A DNA stretch of 64,000 nt from Morella rubra (GCA_003952965.2 CM025855.1:8893802-8957801), one strand, 5' to 3'; shown: positions 34,597 to 47,200, counted from the first letter of the stretch. The notes: a model not told the origin generated them from the letters alone. Numbers and translations are program-made.

Positions 34597-36199
34597 TGTT
34601 AGTTTGGTAAAGCAAGACAGAGAAGAAGTAGTCGTAAGATGAGAAAAATTTCTCTCATATCGTAAAGAGTGTATGATGCCATCCACTTATATAACCAACG
34701 TCTAACTAAATTCCTTAGATTACGAAAATTTAATGACGTCAGACGATTACAATGAATTGGTTATAACAAACGAATCTCCGGTAAAGGCTGTAGAAAGTTC
34801 AGGCTAAGGCTGAGCTGTAGTCAGTGACTCGGTGTGCTGAGGTGCTGGCTTTGTGGTAGTTGACTGTGTCTCAACATCCCCTCACAAGCCGAACGGTAAA
34901 GGGACGACAGTAAGGCTTGAGCGAAAAGAACCAAGAGACGCAGACAACTGAGAAGAAGTTGCCGAGGGAGGGGCAATCAGTTTGAAGGTGGACATGCCAG
35001 CTCGCTGGAGAAGATCAGCAATGTACTTGCGTTGAGAATGGATAAGCCCATTAGAAGACCTGTGTACCTCGATGCCAAGAAAAAGAAAATAGAGAACCCA
35101 AATCTTTAACAGAAAAGGCACGACCCAGTGTGGCAATAAGATTGAGATAGCAGTCAGATCAGACCCGGTGACAATAATGTCATTGACGTAGACCAGTATG
35201 TAAAGAATGGAAGCCGAGCTCAAGAAGACGTGAGTTGTGTCATAAAAACAGTCTCAGACAGTTCACCATAAGAAGGCATTCTGAATGTCCAACTGCCGAA
35301 TAGCCCAGTTGGAGGAAACAGCAAGAGTAAGGATGACACGAACGGTTGTGGGTTTAACCACAGGGCTAAAAGTCTCGCTGAAGTCCATACCAGCAATCTG
35401 ATGGTAGCCTTTTGCTACTAGATGGGCATGCTCAAGGGAGCCATCGGCATGCTGCTTTATCTTGAAGATCCACCATTTCTAGTGGGACCTCTGAGAAGGA
35501 TGGTCTGGGTTTTGGAATCCAAAATGTTGAATAGGCATGGCAGATTCATCACCAATCTTGACTTGCTCATCACCTGAATAGGGTTGAGGGTTCATAGTAA
35601 GGTTGCTGAAATCAGCAGTAATGTTGTTGGTCGCTGCAGTGTCTGAATACTAGGAAGAGTCGGAAGGTTGCTGTGGAAAAGAGGTATAATGTGCCGACAC
35701 AAAAGGAGGAGCAGCTTGGAAAGAGTTGTTAAAGCGGTTGAGGTTGAGCTTGCTGAAAGCTTTGTGGTAGAGGTTGAGCTTGAGCTTGAGCTTGCTCAAA
35801 GCTTTGCAGTTGGCGTTGTTAAAAGTTGAGAAAAGGGTTTTGGTTTTCACGCTGATTGTTTGGTATGACTACTTCTTCTTCGCCTGCCATGATTTCTTTA
35901 ATCTGGCTTTGATACCATGTTAGTTTTGATAAAGCAAGACAGAGAAAAAGTAGTCGTAGAGATGAGAAAAATTTCTCTCATATCATAAAGAGTGTACGAT
36001 GCCATCCACTTATATAACCAACGTCTAACAGAATTCCTAAGATTACGGAAATATAATGACGTCAGACGATTACAATGAATTGGTTATAACAAACGAATCT
36101 TTGGTAAAGGCTGTAGAAAGTTCAGGCTAAGGCTGAGCTGTAGTCAGTGACTCGGTGTACTGAGGTGTTGGCTTCGTGGTAGTTGACTGTGTCTCAACA
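34597..36199 (-). mobile_element. Shrunken copia retrotransposon with both LTRs and perfect target duplication
   Basis: LTRs at 34597-34876 (280 bp) and 35918-36199 (282 bp) are highly similar and both begin TGTTAG and end CAACA. The 5-bp flanks TTTCA (34592-34596 and 36200-36204) are identical. On the minus strand TGGTATCAAAGCC (35917-35905) forms the primer-binding site and a purine tract (GTGAGGGGA) abuts the 3' LTR. The internal region is only about 1.04 kb: the start of gag (from about 35890), then directly a reverse transcriptase part (about 35480-34882, with LVYVNDIIVTGS where YVDD is usual). Most of gag, protease, integrase and RNase H are missing. It inserted immediately beside the target duplication of the MITE at 34035-34582. 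Confidence 0.92.
34882..35890 (-). pseudogene. Residual copia gag start and reverse transcriptase fragment
   Basis: Minus-strand reading gives a glutamine/proline-rich gag beginning near 35890, then LVAKGYHQIAGMDFSETFSP (about 35430-35370), AIRQLDIQNAFL (about 35310-35275), LVYVNDIIVTGSD (about 35196-35160), FLGIEVHRSSNGLIHSQRKY (about 35088-35020) and PPSATSSQLS. The D-to-N change at the catalytic YVDD and several stops and frame changes show it is dead. No RNase H follows. Confidence 0.8.
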
Positions 36200-36912
36200 T
36201 TTCATAAATTGGGTAAAAAAATAGAATAAATTTAAGAAAACCGGTAACACAATAGCACGAAATGTAACCCTCTAACTATTGGAGTGCATAGGAATAAGGA
36301 GTCTTAAGAGTTTGAAATTAAAAGCGTCACAACTGGTATTCAAGACTATCTAGAGTACATACTAAAAAGGCACCTCTAGCTGCCACTCCCATCGCAAATG
36401 TCAATTTTAATGTCGTTTATATTAGAAAGTCATCTCTGTTCTAGAGTGTTAACATCTTGGTTCTATATTGATTGATTACAGTAATTTTAAGAAAATTAAA
36501 GGAATGATAATAATATATAGAAAAGGTTATCTTATTTCATGGTTGATTGTTGTCTGACGTAAATTTTTTTTCTTCATGGTAGCTTGAATACTAATAGGTT
36601 GCTTGGTTAGGTAGATATCGGCCTTAATCAAAGAGTTGGACAAAGACTTTTTATTTTTCGTCTAATTTCAATTTATGGGTTCAAGTGGGGTGTATGATCG
36701 CAAGGGAAAAGGTAAAAGCATTCCCATAAGAAATTAATAAGCCTGCATGTGGGGGCCACTTTTTTTGGTTGCAGGGGAGTGAAACTCCAGATCTCTTACA
36801 AACCCCTTTTCGTTCACTAGTCAGACACAGTTCAGTATAAGTAGAGAGAAACCGCCTTTGATTTTCTCCTTTTGCGACTCTTCGATCCACTTCCATTGTT
36901 CGGTCCAGCTTG
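36200..36912. other. Intergenic DNA, nothing recognised
   Basis: AT-rich DNA between the shrunken copia and the BAG-like fragment. No domain or element end was recognised. Confidence 0.45.
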
Positions 36913-37222
36913 ATGAGCAAGGACCCGAATCAGCACGCCGCAGTGTTGGCGTAGGATGAGCAGAACGAGGAGATCAACTGGGAGCTGAAGCCCAGACCCC
37001 CAGTGGCATGCTGGTCCAGAAGCGAGACGACGAAGACGTCGTCGATGACGAGGGCGGTGCTACTTCTCTCAGTCCCATGATCAAAATGCTCTTGCACAGG
37101 AAACTGGTTTGGAGCCTAAAGACCAGAGACTCTTGTTCAGGGGAAAAGAGAAAGAGGATGAAGAGCTACTGCACATGGCAGGTGTGAAGGATAGGTTGAA
37201 GATTTTGCTTTCGGAGGAATAG
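36913..37222 (+). pseudogene. BAG-family (ubiquitin-like domain) gene fragment
   Basis: Three frames in succession carry parts of a plant BAG1-4-type protein: NWELKPR (about 36979-37000), GMLVQKRDDEDVV (about 37007-37046, another frame), and ETGLEPKDQRLLFRGKEKED with ELLHMAGVKDRLKILLSEE to the stop at 37220-37222 (from about 37102). This is the N-terminus and first part of the ubiquitin-like domain of BAG co-chaperones, which regulate Hsp70. The central part of the Ubl and the whole BAG domain are missing, an in-frame stop interrupts the first frame and frames shift twice. GC is higher than in the surroundings. It is a truncated, dead copy; retroposition or capture by a transposon are both possible. 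Confidence 0.75.
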
Positions 37223-37594
37223 TTGGCCTGGGTCTAATGGGTGTCGAGCCCAGGTCAACTTATGGTAAAAAGAAAAAATACATGTAAAAAATTTCTTTGG
37301 ACGGAGTGGTTGGCAGCCACCCTGGTTCGCTATCCCTTGCGTCTGCCACTGATGAAGTCTCCAAAATGGCTCATAAAGCAATTTCCATACAAATGTTAGG
37401 ATAGAATAAAGGAAAGAATTCAGTTTCTTCCACTCATAAAATCAGTTCATGATGGGAATATAGAGAATGTACGTTTATTTCATTCTTTACTGTTCTCACA
37501 TATATCTACGTCTTAGTAAGAGGTGGGAGATATAATGAACAACATATCTAATGTACGTTTATTTTATTTTATTCTAGAAGAATATTGGTGAGTA
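37223..37594. other. Intergenic DNA next to BAG fragment
   Basis: No gene. The stretch 37300-37350 ('cggagtggttggcagccacc...') is GC-richer and could belong to the element that carried the BAG fragment, but no inverted partner was found. Confidence 0.3.
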
Positions 37595-37639
37595 CAGTGG
37601 CGGATTCAGGACTCAATTTGAAGGGAGGCGAACTCTTAA

Positions 37640-37670
<31 letters not shown>

Positions 37671-37732
37671 TTTACGTCTAAATTTTGTTTTTTGGCCTGT
37701 CCAATGGGGCCGCCCCCCTACATCCGCCACTG
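37595..37732. mobile_element. 138-bp hAT MITE with perfect 8-bp target duplication
   Basis: The tips are CAGTGGCGGAT at the left and its exact complement at the right (11 bp). The identical 8-mer GGTGAGTA flanks both sides (37587-37594 and 37733-37740). The interior has a long A-run and no coding capacity. The 8-bp duplication and CAGTGG-type tip indicate the hAT superfamily. Confidence 0.93.
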
Positions 37733-37740
37733 GGTGAGTA

Positions 37741-38310
37741 CCAATGGTTCAAACTAGACATTCTATAGATGGGTGTTCTATTATAATCATGTCTAAGGAG
37801 TGTTACTACAGTACTGGTTGCCCCCTCCCCCTCCCCTTTAAACTAAAAAAAAAAAAACAAGAAGAAGAAGAAATCACGCTGATATATACCGGGAGATTAA
37901 ATGCCAATTGATCATATATATGATCAATAATTTAGAGAAGCAATGAGCATTTCATAAGATAAGACCATGTCCTCCGATATTTTCAACACATTAGGCTAAA
38001 TCGCGTTGAAAGTAGCAGACACTTAAATTCAAAAAACCAAAATGAAGGGAAAAACCCACAGAGAAAATTAGATCATGAACTTTTTTATTTTTTTGCTTTT
38101 TTGGCTGAGAGCAGAGAGAAGAAAATCAATGATGAACAAATAAGACTGGTTTGAACAGAACAACTACTAGCAAGTTAATTTTTGAATGATGGCATGCATA
38201 TATACAAGAATTACCCCAGATCGCTTAATTCTCAGTCCGAATAATATGAAGAAGAGTTATATAGTAATAAATAAAGAAGGCTCGTTATACGCAACTTGCA
38301 TTGTGACAAC
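37741..38310. other. Intergenic DNA up to the CACTA end
   Basis: AT-rich DNA with no recognised gene. A short GAA repeat lies near 37858-37872. Confidence 0.5.
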
Positions 38311-39368
38311 CACTACAAGAAACTTAACATTAGGTGACAAAATTCTGGACGTCAAATCAAATTTTGCCACCTAAAGTGGCCTTTCCATGACAAAACATTA
38401 ATTACGTCACCCAAAACCATCTAAGAATGTCAAAATTGTCCGGACAGGTCCTAAAAACCTTCGGACGTAGTTCTAGTATGACAACATACACCATGTCGCG
38501 AATGAGTGACGATAAAAATAGTCACAAAATACAAAATACCGTCCGGACCCGTAATCCAACCGTTCGGACCCTTTGCTGGGTGACAAATTCCAAATCGTCG
38601 TAACTGAGTGATGATTAGAATAATCACAATTTTTACAATATCGTCCGAACTCTGATTTTACACCGTCAAAACGGACATTACCTAACGAATAATAATCGTC
38701 AGCATATAGTGATAAATTAAAAAAGTCATGAACACTCAATACCGTCCAGACGTCAGCATGAGCGTTCCAACGGAAAAAATAAGTCTGTCTGGATGCTTAA
38801 AAATATGTCTGCATAGGTATGGATGCTTCTTCTGTGAATTGTGTGGTTCCACGTTGTAAAACTTCAGACACGTGATGTCAAAATTGTTCGGACCCAGACA
38901 GATTGTCCGAACGGTTTTAGTTCTAAAAGCTTTTCGAATCGGGTATATTTAATGACGTTGAATTTGATTGGGTCATGTGTGAATCTAACCGTTGAGAGGC
39001 GTCCGAACGCCTACGAAAACCGTTCGGACGCGTTCTTAGCACATTAAACAGACCAAATTTAACCAAAATCACACTTTCACTCTCTTCTCTCAAACGTTTT
39101 CACTACCCGTTCGAGATTTATTTCGAGATCTCTCAAACAACTTCAGGTAAGACCTTCTTCATGAGTTTGGTTTTCAATTTCACGCATTTCAATTTAATAC
39201 TTTTGAAGCATTTTTTGTGTTCATCTATGATGTTTGGTTTGTGTCAATTGAATTACCGTTCGTACGGTTGTCTGTCGTCGTTCGGACGTGTTTAGCACCA
39301 ACTGGACGATCTTGATCACATTTGAAAGGTTTGTGTTTATGTTCGGACGGTTTGTGCTAAGTTGACCA

Positions 39369-39618
39369 TGGATCGCTCTAAGAGAAGTATCATCAATGTC
39401 GGGGGACAGACAATGCGGATTGCTTGGGCGGACGCTTTTTTAGTGGAGCTGAGGGGAGTATTCGGGCAATAGTGGAGTTGACGCATTCGTTGTGCATGGA
39501 GCTCCAATGCCGCTTGACCTGTTTGGAGAACAAATTTGCTCTAACAGATAGGACTCTGACGAAAGAGCTGAATATTATGCAGAGGGAATTGTTCTCTGTG
39601 AGAGAACAATTGTCCTAG
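39369..39618 (+). pseudogene. Short broken frame in CACTA, coiled-coil-like
   Basis: An ATG at 39369 opens MDRSKRSIINVGGQ and stops after 34 codons. An overlapping frame to 39618 ends in a leucine/glutamate-rich stretch (LENKFALTDRTLTKELN) that could form a coiled coil. Its downstream companion at 42375-42584 has a similar leucine-rich character (LTALEHKVADMD). The function is not recognised. It lies just after a leader-like stretch inside the CACTA element. Confidence 0.4.
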
Positions 39619-41410
39619 TCTATCCATACCGTTCCGATACAGCTTCAGACACTTGGTTCATGTTCGTGACTCCCTCGGACAAGATCTGGACGAGCCACCT
39701 CGTGATTCGAAGTAGTTTCTTGTTTATCTTTAATCACTATTATTTACTTATCCTTAGAAGGATTGTCTCTGGCTTGTACTAGATATTATGATTGTGTTTT
39801 TCGTTCAGTATTCGGATTACGTTTGGCATTCTATATTAATTATGTTTTTTCATTAGTTTAAATTTATTACAATTTAATTGGACAATTAGTGTAATTAAAT
39901 GGGTGATTAATATGAGTGCTAAATAAAATTGAGTGAATTTAACAATATAAGTAATGCTAAATAAATCTTCTAGCGTTCGGACGGATTCCATAGCTGTCCG
40001 GACGCCCTTATCACAGCAGCATGGTATACAAGTTTATATTGAGGTAGGCATTCACACAAAAAGGCAATGTGTCTGGATTGCTATGATTGAGCGGAGCCAT
40101 TGGGATGGTGAGATAACCGTCTGGATGTTTGTGTAACCGTCGCATGGCTTACACATGTTTACTTTATACGATGGTTGAAAATAGCTGTCACTGTCCGAAC
40201 CATTCTTATATCATCCGGACCTGTCGTGACATTTATTCAGCCAAACGTGTGCTTCCACGTCGCACGAAGTCAGGGGAAACCAGTTCACACAGGCGATACT
40301 CGTTCGGACTCTTTTAATGTGTTGAACCGTTTTAAACGGTTTAAATTTTGGCATTTAATACGGAGTACGCTCATTGGGTCACGTGTGCTAAAAGTCGTCC
40401 AGAGGGGAGCAGGCCGTCTAGACGGTGTTGACGGATTATGAAAAATGCGAACAACTAGACATTTTCATTTAAACCGAACCTTTTATACTCAAAACTCTCT
40501 CGACCCTCACTTGTTTCCTTCCTTGAATCGACCGTCCATTTAACACATCCATATGTTTTGTTGATTTTAACATATTTTAGCTTTTAACATTTTTTTTTTT
40601 CATTTTTTTTTTTTATAGTTTTACGTATAGTATTTCAATTCTATTTTTTGTATAGTACATTGTGTTTTTTGATTGATTTTGCATAGAAATTGATTGTGTT
40701 AAGTGTTAAGGTTGTTTTTAAGTGTATTTGTTTGTGATTTGGTAGTGTGTGGGAGGTTTTGGGAGGTTGTCATGGCTGAGTTAACTCGGTCGTCTTCCCC
40801 ATACCGTTCGGCCGCTTACCAAGGTCGTTTGGACGCTATATAGTATCCCAATGGGATACGTTGTTGTTTTGATATTTTGCCCGGATGCTGTGTGAAAGCT
40901 GTTCGAACGGTTTTTATCATAAATTTAAATAGGTTATTTCGCTGTTGTCCGTTTGGACGGCTATCTAACGATGTTCGGACGCCTTGTAGTATCCTCATGG
41001 GCATACGTTGACATTTTGATTATGTCCAGATGTTTGAATGTTAAATTTAAATATTTTTCTTATCTTTTTTCTGTCCGGACGCTTGCCAAAGTCATTCAGA
41101 CTCTGTATAGTATCCTTAAGGGATAAGTTGTCATTTTGATATTTTGTCCAGACGCTATGTGAAAGCTATCCGGATGGTTTTTATATTAAATTTAAATAGG
41201 CTATTTTGTTATTGCCTGTTTGGACGACTATCTAATGCTATTCGAACGCCTTGTAGTATCCTTACGGGGATACATTGATGTTTTGATGGTGTTCGGATGC
41301 CTTGTTCGAGCAGTCTGGACGGTTTTACAATCTGTTTAGACATTCCTTTATACTATTCGGACGGCTGTCTGACCATGCCAACGCCATTTTAACCGTTCAA
41401 ACGCTTTTGT

Positions 41411-42584
41411 ATGGATTCTAAAAGAATGAGCAAGCGTCTACGTACCAGCAGTCAAGCTGAGGATGAGCAACCTCCAACGTTAACGTTGGAGCACCATACA
41501 ACGATCATTATGTCCCGCTCGATTGTTTTCGAGCGAGACATTAAGTTGGCGGATTTCTATGATCTTACATTTGAGGATCAGAGTCTTCCAGAGGTGGTGG
41601 AGCAGGCAGGTTGGCTTCCGTTCATCCAGAGGACTGGTTATGCATCAAAGAACATGTTGCGGGGGTTCTATTGTGCTATCTTATGGGCAAGGAACCTTGA
41701 AGAAGATTCATAACGTTCCCATCACATTATCGTTCGATGAGCTAGCGAGTTTCTTAGATTATGAGAGGGATTTGACAGCATTCCCAAACCTGCCACTAAG
41801 CTAGGAGGGCTAGCTTACTAAGGCCGAGGTTTTCCAGACGATGCTGGGAGAGGATACTACCATTTTGGAGGGAAGCTACATGATACAAGGGCAGCTGCGT
41901 CCTTTTTGGCGAATCATGCACCTGATCCTATGTTCCGCCATTGACCCGAAGAAGCACACCACGGAGCTGCCTTATGGCCAGGCCAAGTTCATGTATCTGG
42001 TAGTTGTACGGGGGCTGCCTATTGATATGGTATCATACATCTACCAGTCTGTTCGTGCAGAGGCCCCTAAGACTAATGCTCAGATTTCATTGTTGTATGG
42101 GGTTCTTCTGACCTAGTTCCTGCACGCCATGCTGGTACCTGAGGGTGCTGACGAGCTGAGGGTGATTCCACTTGGGTCAATCAACAAGACAACGCTTTCC
42201 AAATCGATGGCCCAGAGTTAGACGACAGGAGCAGCTTGAGGAGGCAATGGAGGAGCAAGATCCTGGACAGAGCTTGACCTGGGGACTTAAGGCACAACGA
42301 CCAGGTTGGATGGATGATATGATGACACAGCTAACTGAGCGGATGCAATCGGTCATGCAGCCCACCCATAGATAGTGAGTGATATCAGTGGTCGGCTGAC
42401 AGCTTTGGAGCATAAGGTCGCGGACATGGACGTTGGGTGGAAGAAGGAGGTCCTGAAGGGCGTGCAACCAAGTGCAGAGTTATTTGCCTTGACTCAATGG
42501 GTCACACTGATAGAGAAGAACCTTCGTCGAGTTCGCGACATTCTAAAACTCACGGATGATGATGATGATGATGATAAGCGGTAG
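41411..42584 (+). pseudogene. Plant transposon-associated protein ('putative plant transposon protein' domain type), broken
   Basis: From the ATG at 41411: a basic start (MDSKRMSKRLRTSSQ), then RSIVFERDIKLADFYDLTF, GWLPFIQRTG, NMLRGFYCAILWARNLEED; after a frameshift ITLSFDELASFLDY; then LRPFWRIMHLILCSAIDPKK, PYGQAKFMYLVVVRGLPIDM and YIYQSVRAEAP, and a C-terminal coiled coil ending in an Asp run (42375-42584). This layout is what is commonly annotated in dicots as a 'putative plant transposon protein' domain, often the N-terminal domain of envelope-like or gag-like proteins of LTR elements. It is split by at least three frameshifts or stops. The name rests on memory of the family pattern, not a search. 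Confidence 0.6.
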
Positions 42585-44207
42585 TGTATCTTTATTCAGT
42601 TTTTATTATGACATTTGTTTTTTTATTATGTTTTAAGGACACTTATTTTTATATTATGTTTTGAGGACATGTATTGAGATTTATTTGATGTTATTTTTTT
42701 TATATTATGTTTTGAGGATATTTGATATATTTATGTTATTTCAGTTATATTATTTTTATTTATTAGAACTTAATATAGCATGTTAATTAATGTTATGTTT
42801 CTAATTTCATTACACTCCTTCAAACTTCAAAACTACTATCTAACACATTTAAGGTTATTTATATTACTAACTAACTTTGGTTATTTAAAACTTGGTAATA
42901 AATTGAATTGTATGAGCTTAAAAAAAACCAGATCGTCAAAAACCGTTCAAACAAAACTGGTAACCGTTCACACTGTTTACAATAAGCCCGAACGGTGTCC
43001 TACTATGTAGAAAAAACGTTTGAACAGTTCTGTACATGGTCCGGACGGTTAGTTTAACGTCCGGACGTTGTTGTTTGTGATTAGATGCTGTCGTATGGGG
43101 ATTTCTAAAACGGTGTCGTGAAATGTAAGCGGGAGTTCGAACGGTGGTGTCCTGTCCGAACGTGTTCGTTTATGACCAAACCCCGTCATTTGAGGATTAC
43201 TAAAACGGTGTCGTGACCTGTAAATTAGCATTTAGACTGGAAGGAAATCATTTGGACAGCGCAAAAATTTTAGACGGCAACAATTCTCTCAAAAACTAAT
43301 ACACGTAGGCGTTCAAACCCCTCCAGGGTGTCCAAACGGTGTTCATGCATATGAAAGATGGGAAATTGCAGTCAGTGAAGCAAAAAAGGAGAAATATTTA
43401 GAAAATGAGATATTTGAGCAAGAGGAGAGGAGGGGAGAAGATTTTGGGCGTCCAACCTCATTGAATAGGGTGTGGAAGGAGCAACTGTTGAGGATTTCAT
43501 ATTGGATTGCATTTGAGGTTAGTGGGTTTCATTTTTTTTTTTTTTTTTTTTAGGATGGAAAGCATGGATTTTAGGATATAAAAGCATGTGCTTTTCAAAT
43601 TTTTAGGGTCTAAAATGATAGCAATGGAGTTTGGGTTGGTTGTGATGTGTTTATGTTGAAGTGTTTGCGATTTGGGTTGATTTTGGCTAGTTTTTGGACG
43701 GATTTTGGTATTTGTTCGTCGAAGAATTGTGTTGTTCGACAATCGCAGCCGGACGGATTGTGGTCCATCCGGACGCAGGTTTTGGGCTCAGACACTTTGC
43801 TATATGCGTTCGAACGCTAGTATTGTTTGTTCGGGCAGTAGTAATCCGTCCAAACAATTTTTGCTGTTATGTTTAATACATTCATTTAGTAGCCTTAGCC
43901 CCGTTTAAGAATTACACAAAATTCGGATAACTAACTCGGTGTAATTCTTGAATTGTCCACGTTATGGACAGTTTGAGTTTACAATATCCGTAATGTGCGT
44001 AATTGGTATCTGCTATTGTGATAGATGTGTTTAAAAATTTTGATGCAAGTCTCCTTTTGTGTAATACCCAGCTCTTTTGCACCTATTTGGTATATATGTG
44101 AGATAATATAAATAGTACGTTGTGGAATTTTCTTACTTCAATTATTCTTCGTACATCTTTAATTCTCCTACATTTACACCTATGTGATTATATTTTTTTT
44201 ATATTGA

Positions 44208-47200
44208 TGTAACGCCCCTTCCTTGTATAGAGCTATAGTATATAGTGCTCATGTGAAATTTTTATTAGTGTTTTCATTCAAGAAGGTAACTGGGATGATC
44301 GGGGCAAGTCTGTAAATGGGGAGTTCGATAAGGCCAGCGTGTTAGTGTGTGTGTGACCAGTGAAAATCTTGGTAAGTCAGGTCTGAGTGCTGCATGCCCG
44401 GGATGCTTAGACGGGAGGTTTGAGCTCTTTACCCTAAGCATTGTGAGCTCTCAACCCTGAGCAGTTTGAGCTCTCGAACCCGAGTAGTTTAGTCTCCTCG
44501 ACCCCGAGCAGTTTGAGCTCGTGTGTGTGTGTGACTAGTGAAAATCCTGGTAAGTCAGGTCTGAGTGATGCATGCCCGGGATGTTTAAACTGGAGGTTTG
44601 AGCTCTCAAACCCGAGCAGTTTGAGAGCAGTCGACCCGAGCAGTTTCTCAGCTCTTGACCCCAGTTTAGTTCTCGACCCCGAGCAGTTTGAGTTCTCGAC
44701 CCCGAGCAGTTTAGCTCTGGACCCCGAGCAGTTTAGCTCTTCGACCCCAATTAGTTGAGACCCCGCCCCCCGGGCGGTTTAAGCCCTGGACCTCGGGCTG
44801 TTTAAGCCTTGGACCCCGGGCTGTTTGAGCTTCCGGTATGCCCAAATTCTACATTAGTTTAAGCTTCCTTTTGCATGCTACTTTTTACGTGTCCTAACCT
44901 TATGCTGTGCATTAAATGCACTCTTATCCCATTTTACTTTTTACTTTTCTCCTTCTTATTTGACCGCCTATATGAAGTTTGGGCATTGACTCTTTCTTTT
45001 TGACATGTTGCTTACAAAATAGATGTACGAGATGAATATTGTGGTGGCAGCAGAAGTATAATATACGTACTATCTCTCTCTAATGATTGGGTCTATACCT
45101 AGACTAGATGTATAGATTGGTCAGGGGGAGTTCACGTTCGTTGTTTCTTTATGCTTAAGTTTTCAACTAGAAGAATAAAAGGAGAGACATGGAGTGGACC
45201 TGGTACTCGAGCATAAAGAAACCGAGAACTTCACCAAACTGATAGAGAAAAAGGAAGGGAGAGTGACGTGAGAGAGACCAGCTGACTGAAGGAAAAGAGG
45301 AAGGAGAAACCAAAGGAAAAAGAGACCGAGGTGCTTTTATTCAAGGAAAGGCAGTATAAACTCAACTGAGGTAAGGGTGAGCCAATTTACATTACGGGGG
45401 ATTGGTAGTAAGGGGAGAAATGTTTTAAGGGTCACGACTTATATAGACTGATGAGCCTAGGGAGCTTTGTTCTTTCTTTTGGGAATAGTCATATGCATGT
45501 AGGAGGCATAATGAGGGAAGTGGAAAAAGAAATACATAAGTTGAATATACTGACCTAGCCGAGCCCTAGGATCCTTGAACACCAGCCCTTAGTGAGTGAG
45601 AAAAAAAAAAACAACCAAGCTGCATAAGTTGTTGGACTTGCCTATTTTAGCATGTTATGCTTATTGAGTTTTAATAAACCCTTTGCTGTCCAAAACGTCC
45701 CAATGAAATCCTTAGAGTTTTGGCCTGAAATTTATGGACGTGTAGTATATGGTCACAGAAAGTCCCAGTAAAAATTGCAGGTCAATCGGAGGTCGGGAAA
45801 GGTCGAAAATGCCCCTGGATGTCTCTAAGAGTAATTTCAGCATTTCACATAAAACTTTAGGGTAAAAAGGTTTGAATTGGAACAATAATTTGATGGCTGT
45901 GTAGAGCATGAAAAATAGATGGGGAAGCCCAAATTTGAGTCCAAACCGAGTAGAAGTAGGGGATCAAATCACAAAGCCCGTTTAGTGGCCTAAATGGACT
46001 TTAGGCCCGTTAAGCAAGCCCAGAATATTAAAAAAAACTTAAGGATAGACCTGGTAGGGTCTAAGAAGGCCCAAAAAGCCTCCACGTGAAAACTTAGGGG
46101 AGATTGACCATTTAATGTTAATTTCTATATTTTATTTCTTATGTCCAATGCTAAATCGTACAGTTTATTGATGGATATTTATGAATTGTACATCTGTTAT
46201 GTGTATTGCCATATAACCTCAACATATCATGGGTATGGAGATACTGTTGACCAAAATGAAACCCATACCCAGAGGTGGTCCTATGACAAGGTGACGATAC
46301 CGTTCACAGTGGGATAGTGCAAGCCACCACTGAAAGGATAGTGGTTGGTATCCCTAGCGTTGAAACAAGGTACGCTTGATAGGGTCCTGGTGCCGGGGCA
46401 CGGGACAGTCCCAGAGGAGAGGAGGGACGCACAACCCTGACTCTGGGGGTTAAACAAAGTGATGAAAGGACAACTCGACAGACAGAAAGAGGAAAGAAAG
46501 AAAGAAAGTACAGTGACCGGGAAACAGATCATCATTCCTGCATTGCATCATTTTCCTGTTTAGTGATTATTTTGATTATTCATGCTTATCTGTTTTGTAT
46601 GGCATATTCTTTTTTTTCCCCTTTACTGAGTCAATAGGACTCACCCCTTTTATCGTTTAATCTCTTGTATGTACTGCGTGGACATCGGACATATCAGATG
46701 CTGACATTTATGAGCGAGCAGACTTTGGATGTTGATCCCTACATAGTAGTGGTTAAATTATGGACTTATGTCACCAAATCTTTTGAGGTATTCGTGGGGT
46801 ACGAGCCCAATGGTACCTCAAGGATCCACCTGCATCTCCAGTTCCTCGAATTGAGGATTTCAGTTTGGTCGATGTTGATCCGGCTTTTCTGCACGTTGTC
46901 CCTCCTCCACGGGTGCCACCAGTGGAGGCAACGGGATAATGAGATTATCGACCTAACCTCTGACACTGAGTAGGAGATTGACTAGACATCAGTGGTAGTC
47001 ACTTTTTGTTTTAGGTCCTGTTACAGTTAGCCGGTTTCATGGATGTGGTAGGACAGAAAGTTGTAGACAACTTCCGTTTTTGTATTTATTATCTCGTTAC
47101 TTTTGTATCTTCGTAAAGGGTTTTTTTTCTTTGTAAAGTGCTACCAGTATAAAAAAATAATATGTATTTGTAATTCATTTTATTCTGTCCCTCCCTACGC

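Larger units (their letters stand above)
38311..44207 (+). mobile_element. CACTA (En/Spm) transposon, left end and subterminal region
   Basis: CACTACAAGAAA at 38311 is the canonical CACTA terminal inverted repeat, preceded by AAC as a possible 3-bp target duplication. From about 38400 the sequence is crowded with copies, in both orientations, of a 10-12-bp motif close to GTCCGGACGGTT / CCGTTCGGACG (examples at 38440, 38540, 38564, 38888, 39003, 39350, 39975, 40305, 41100, 43030-43070, 43750), the usual subterminal transposase-binding repeats of this superfamily. A leader-like pyrimidine stretch with a donor-like 'caggtaag' (39143) suggests transcription. The right end (ending TAGTG) was not found before other elements take over. 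The boundary at 44207 is where a gypsy LTR begins. Confidence 0.85.

Noticed and set aside
44057..44207. TGTAATACCC as an alternative start of the gypsy LTR
   Set aside because: TGTAACGCCCC at 44208 fits better with the usual start of long gypsy LTRs, but without a second complete LTR the choice is not final.
44340..44835. CRISPR-like array
   Set aside because: Units are adjacent without distinct spacers and lie inside a plant LTR; this is a tandem repeat.
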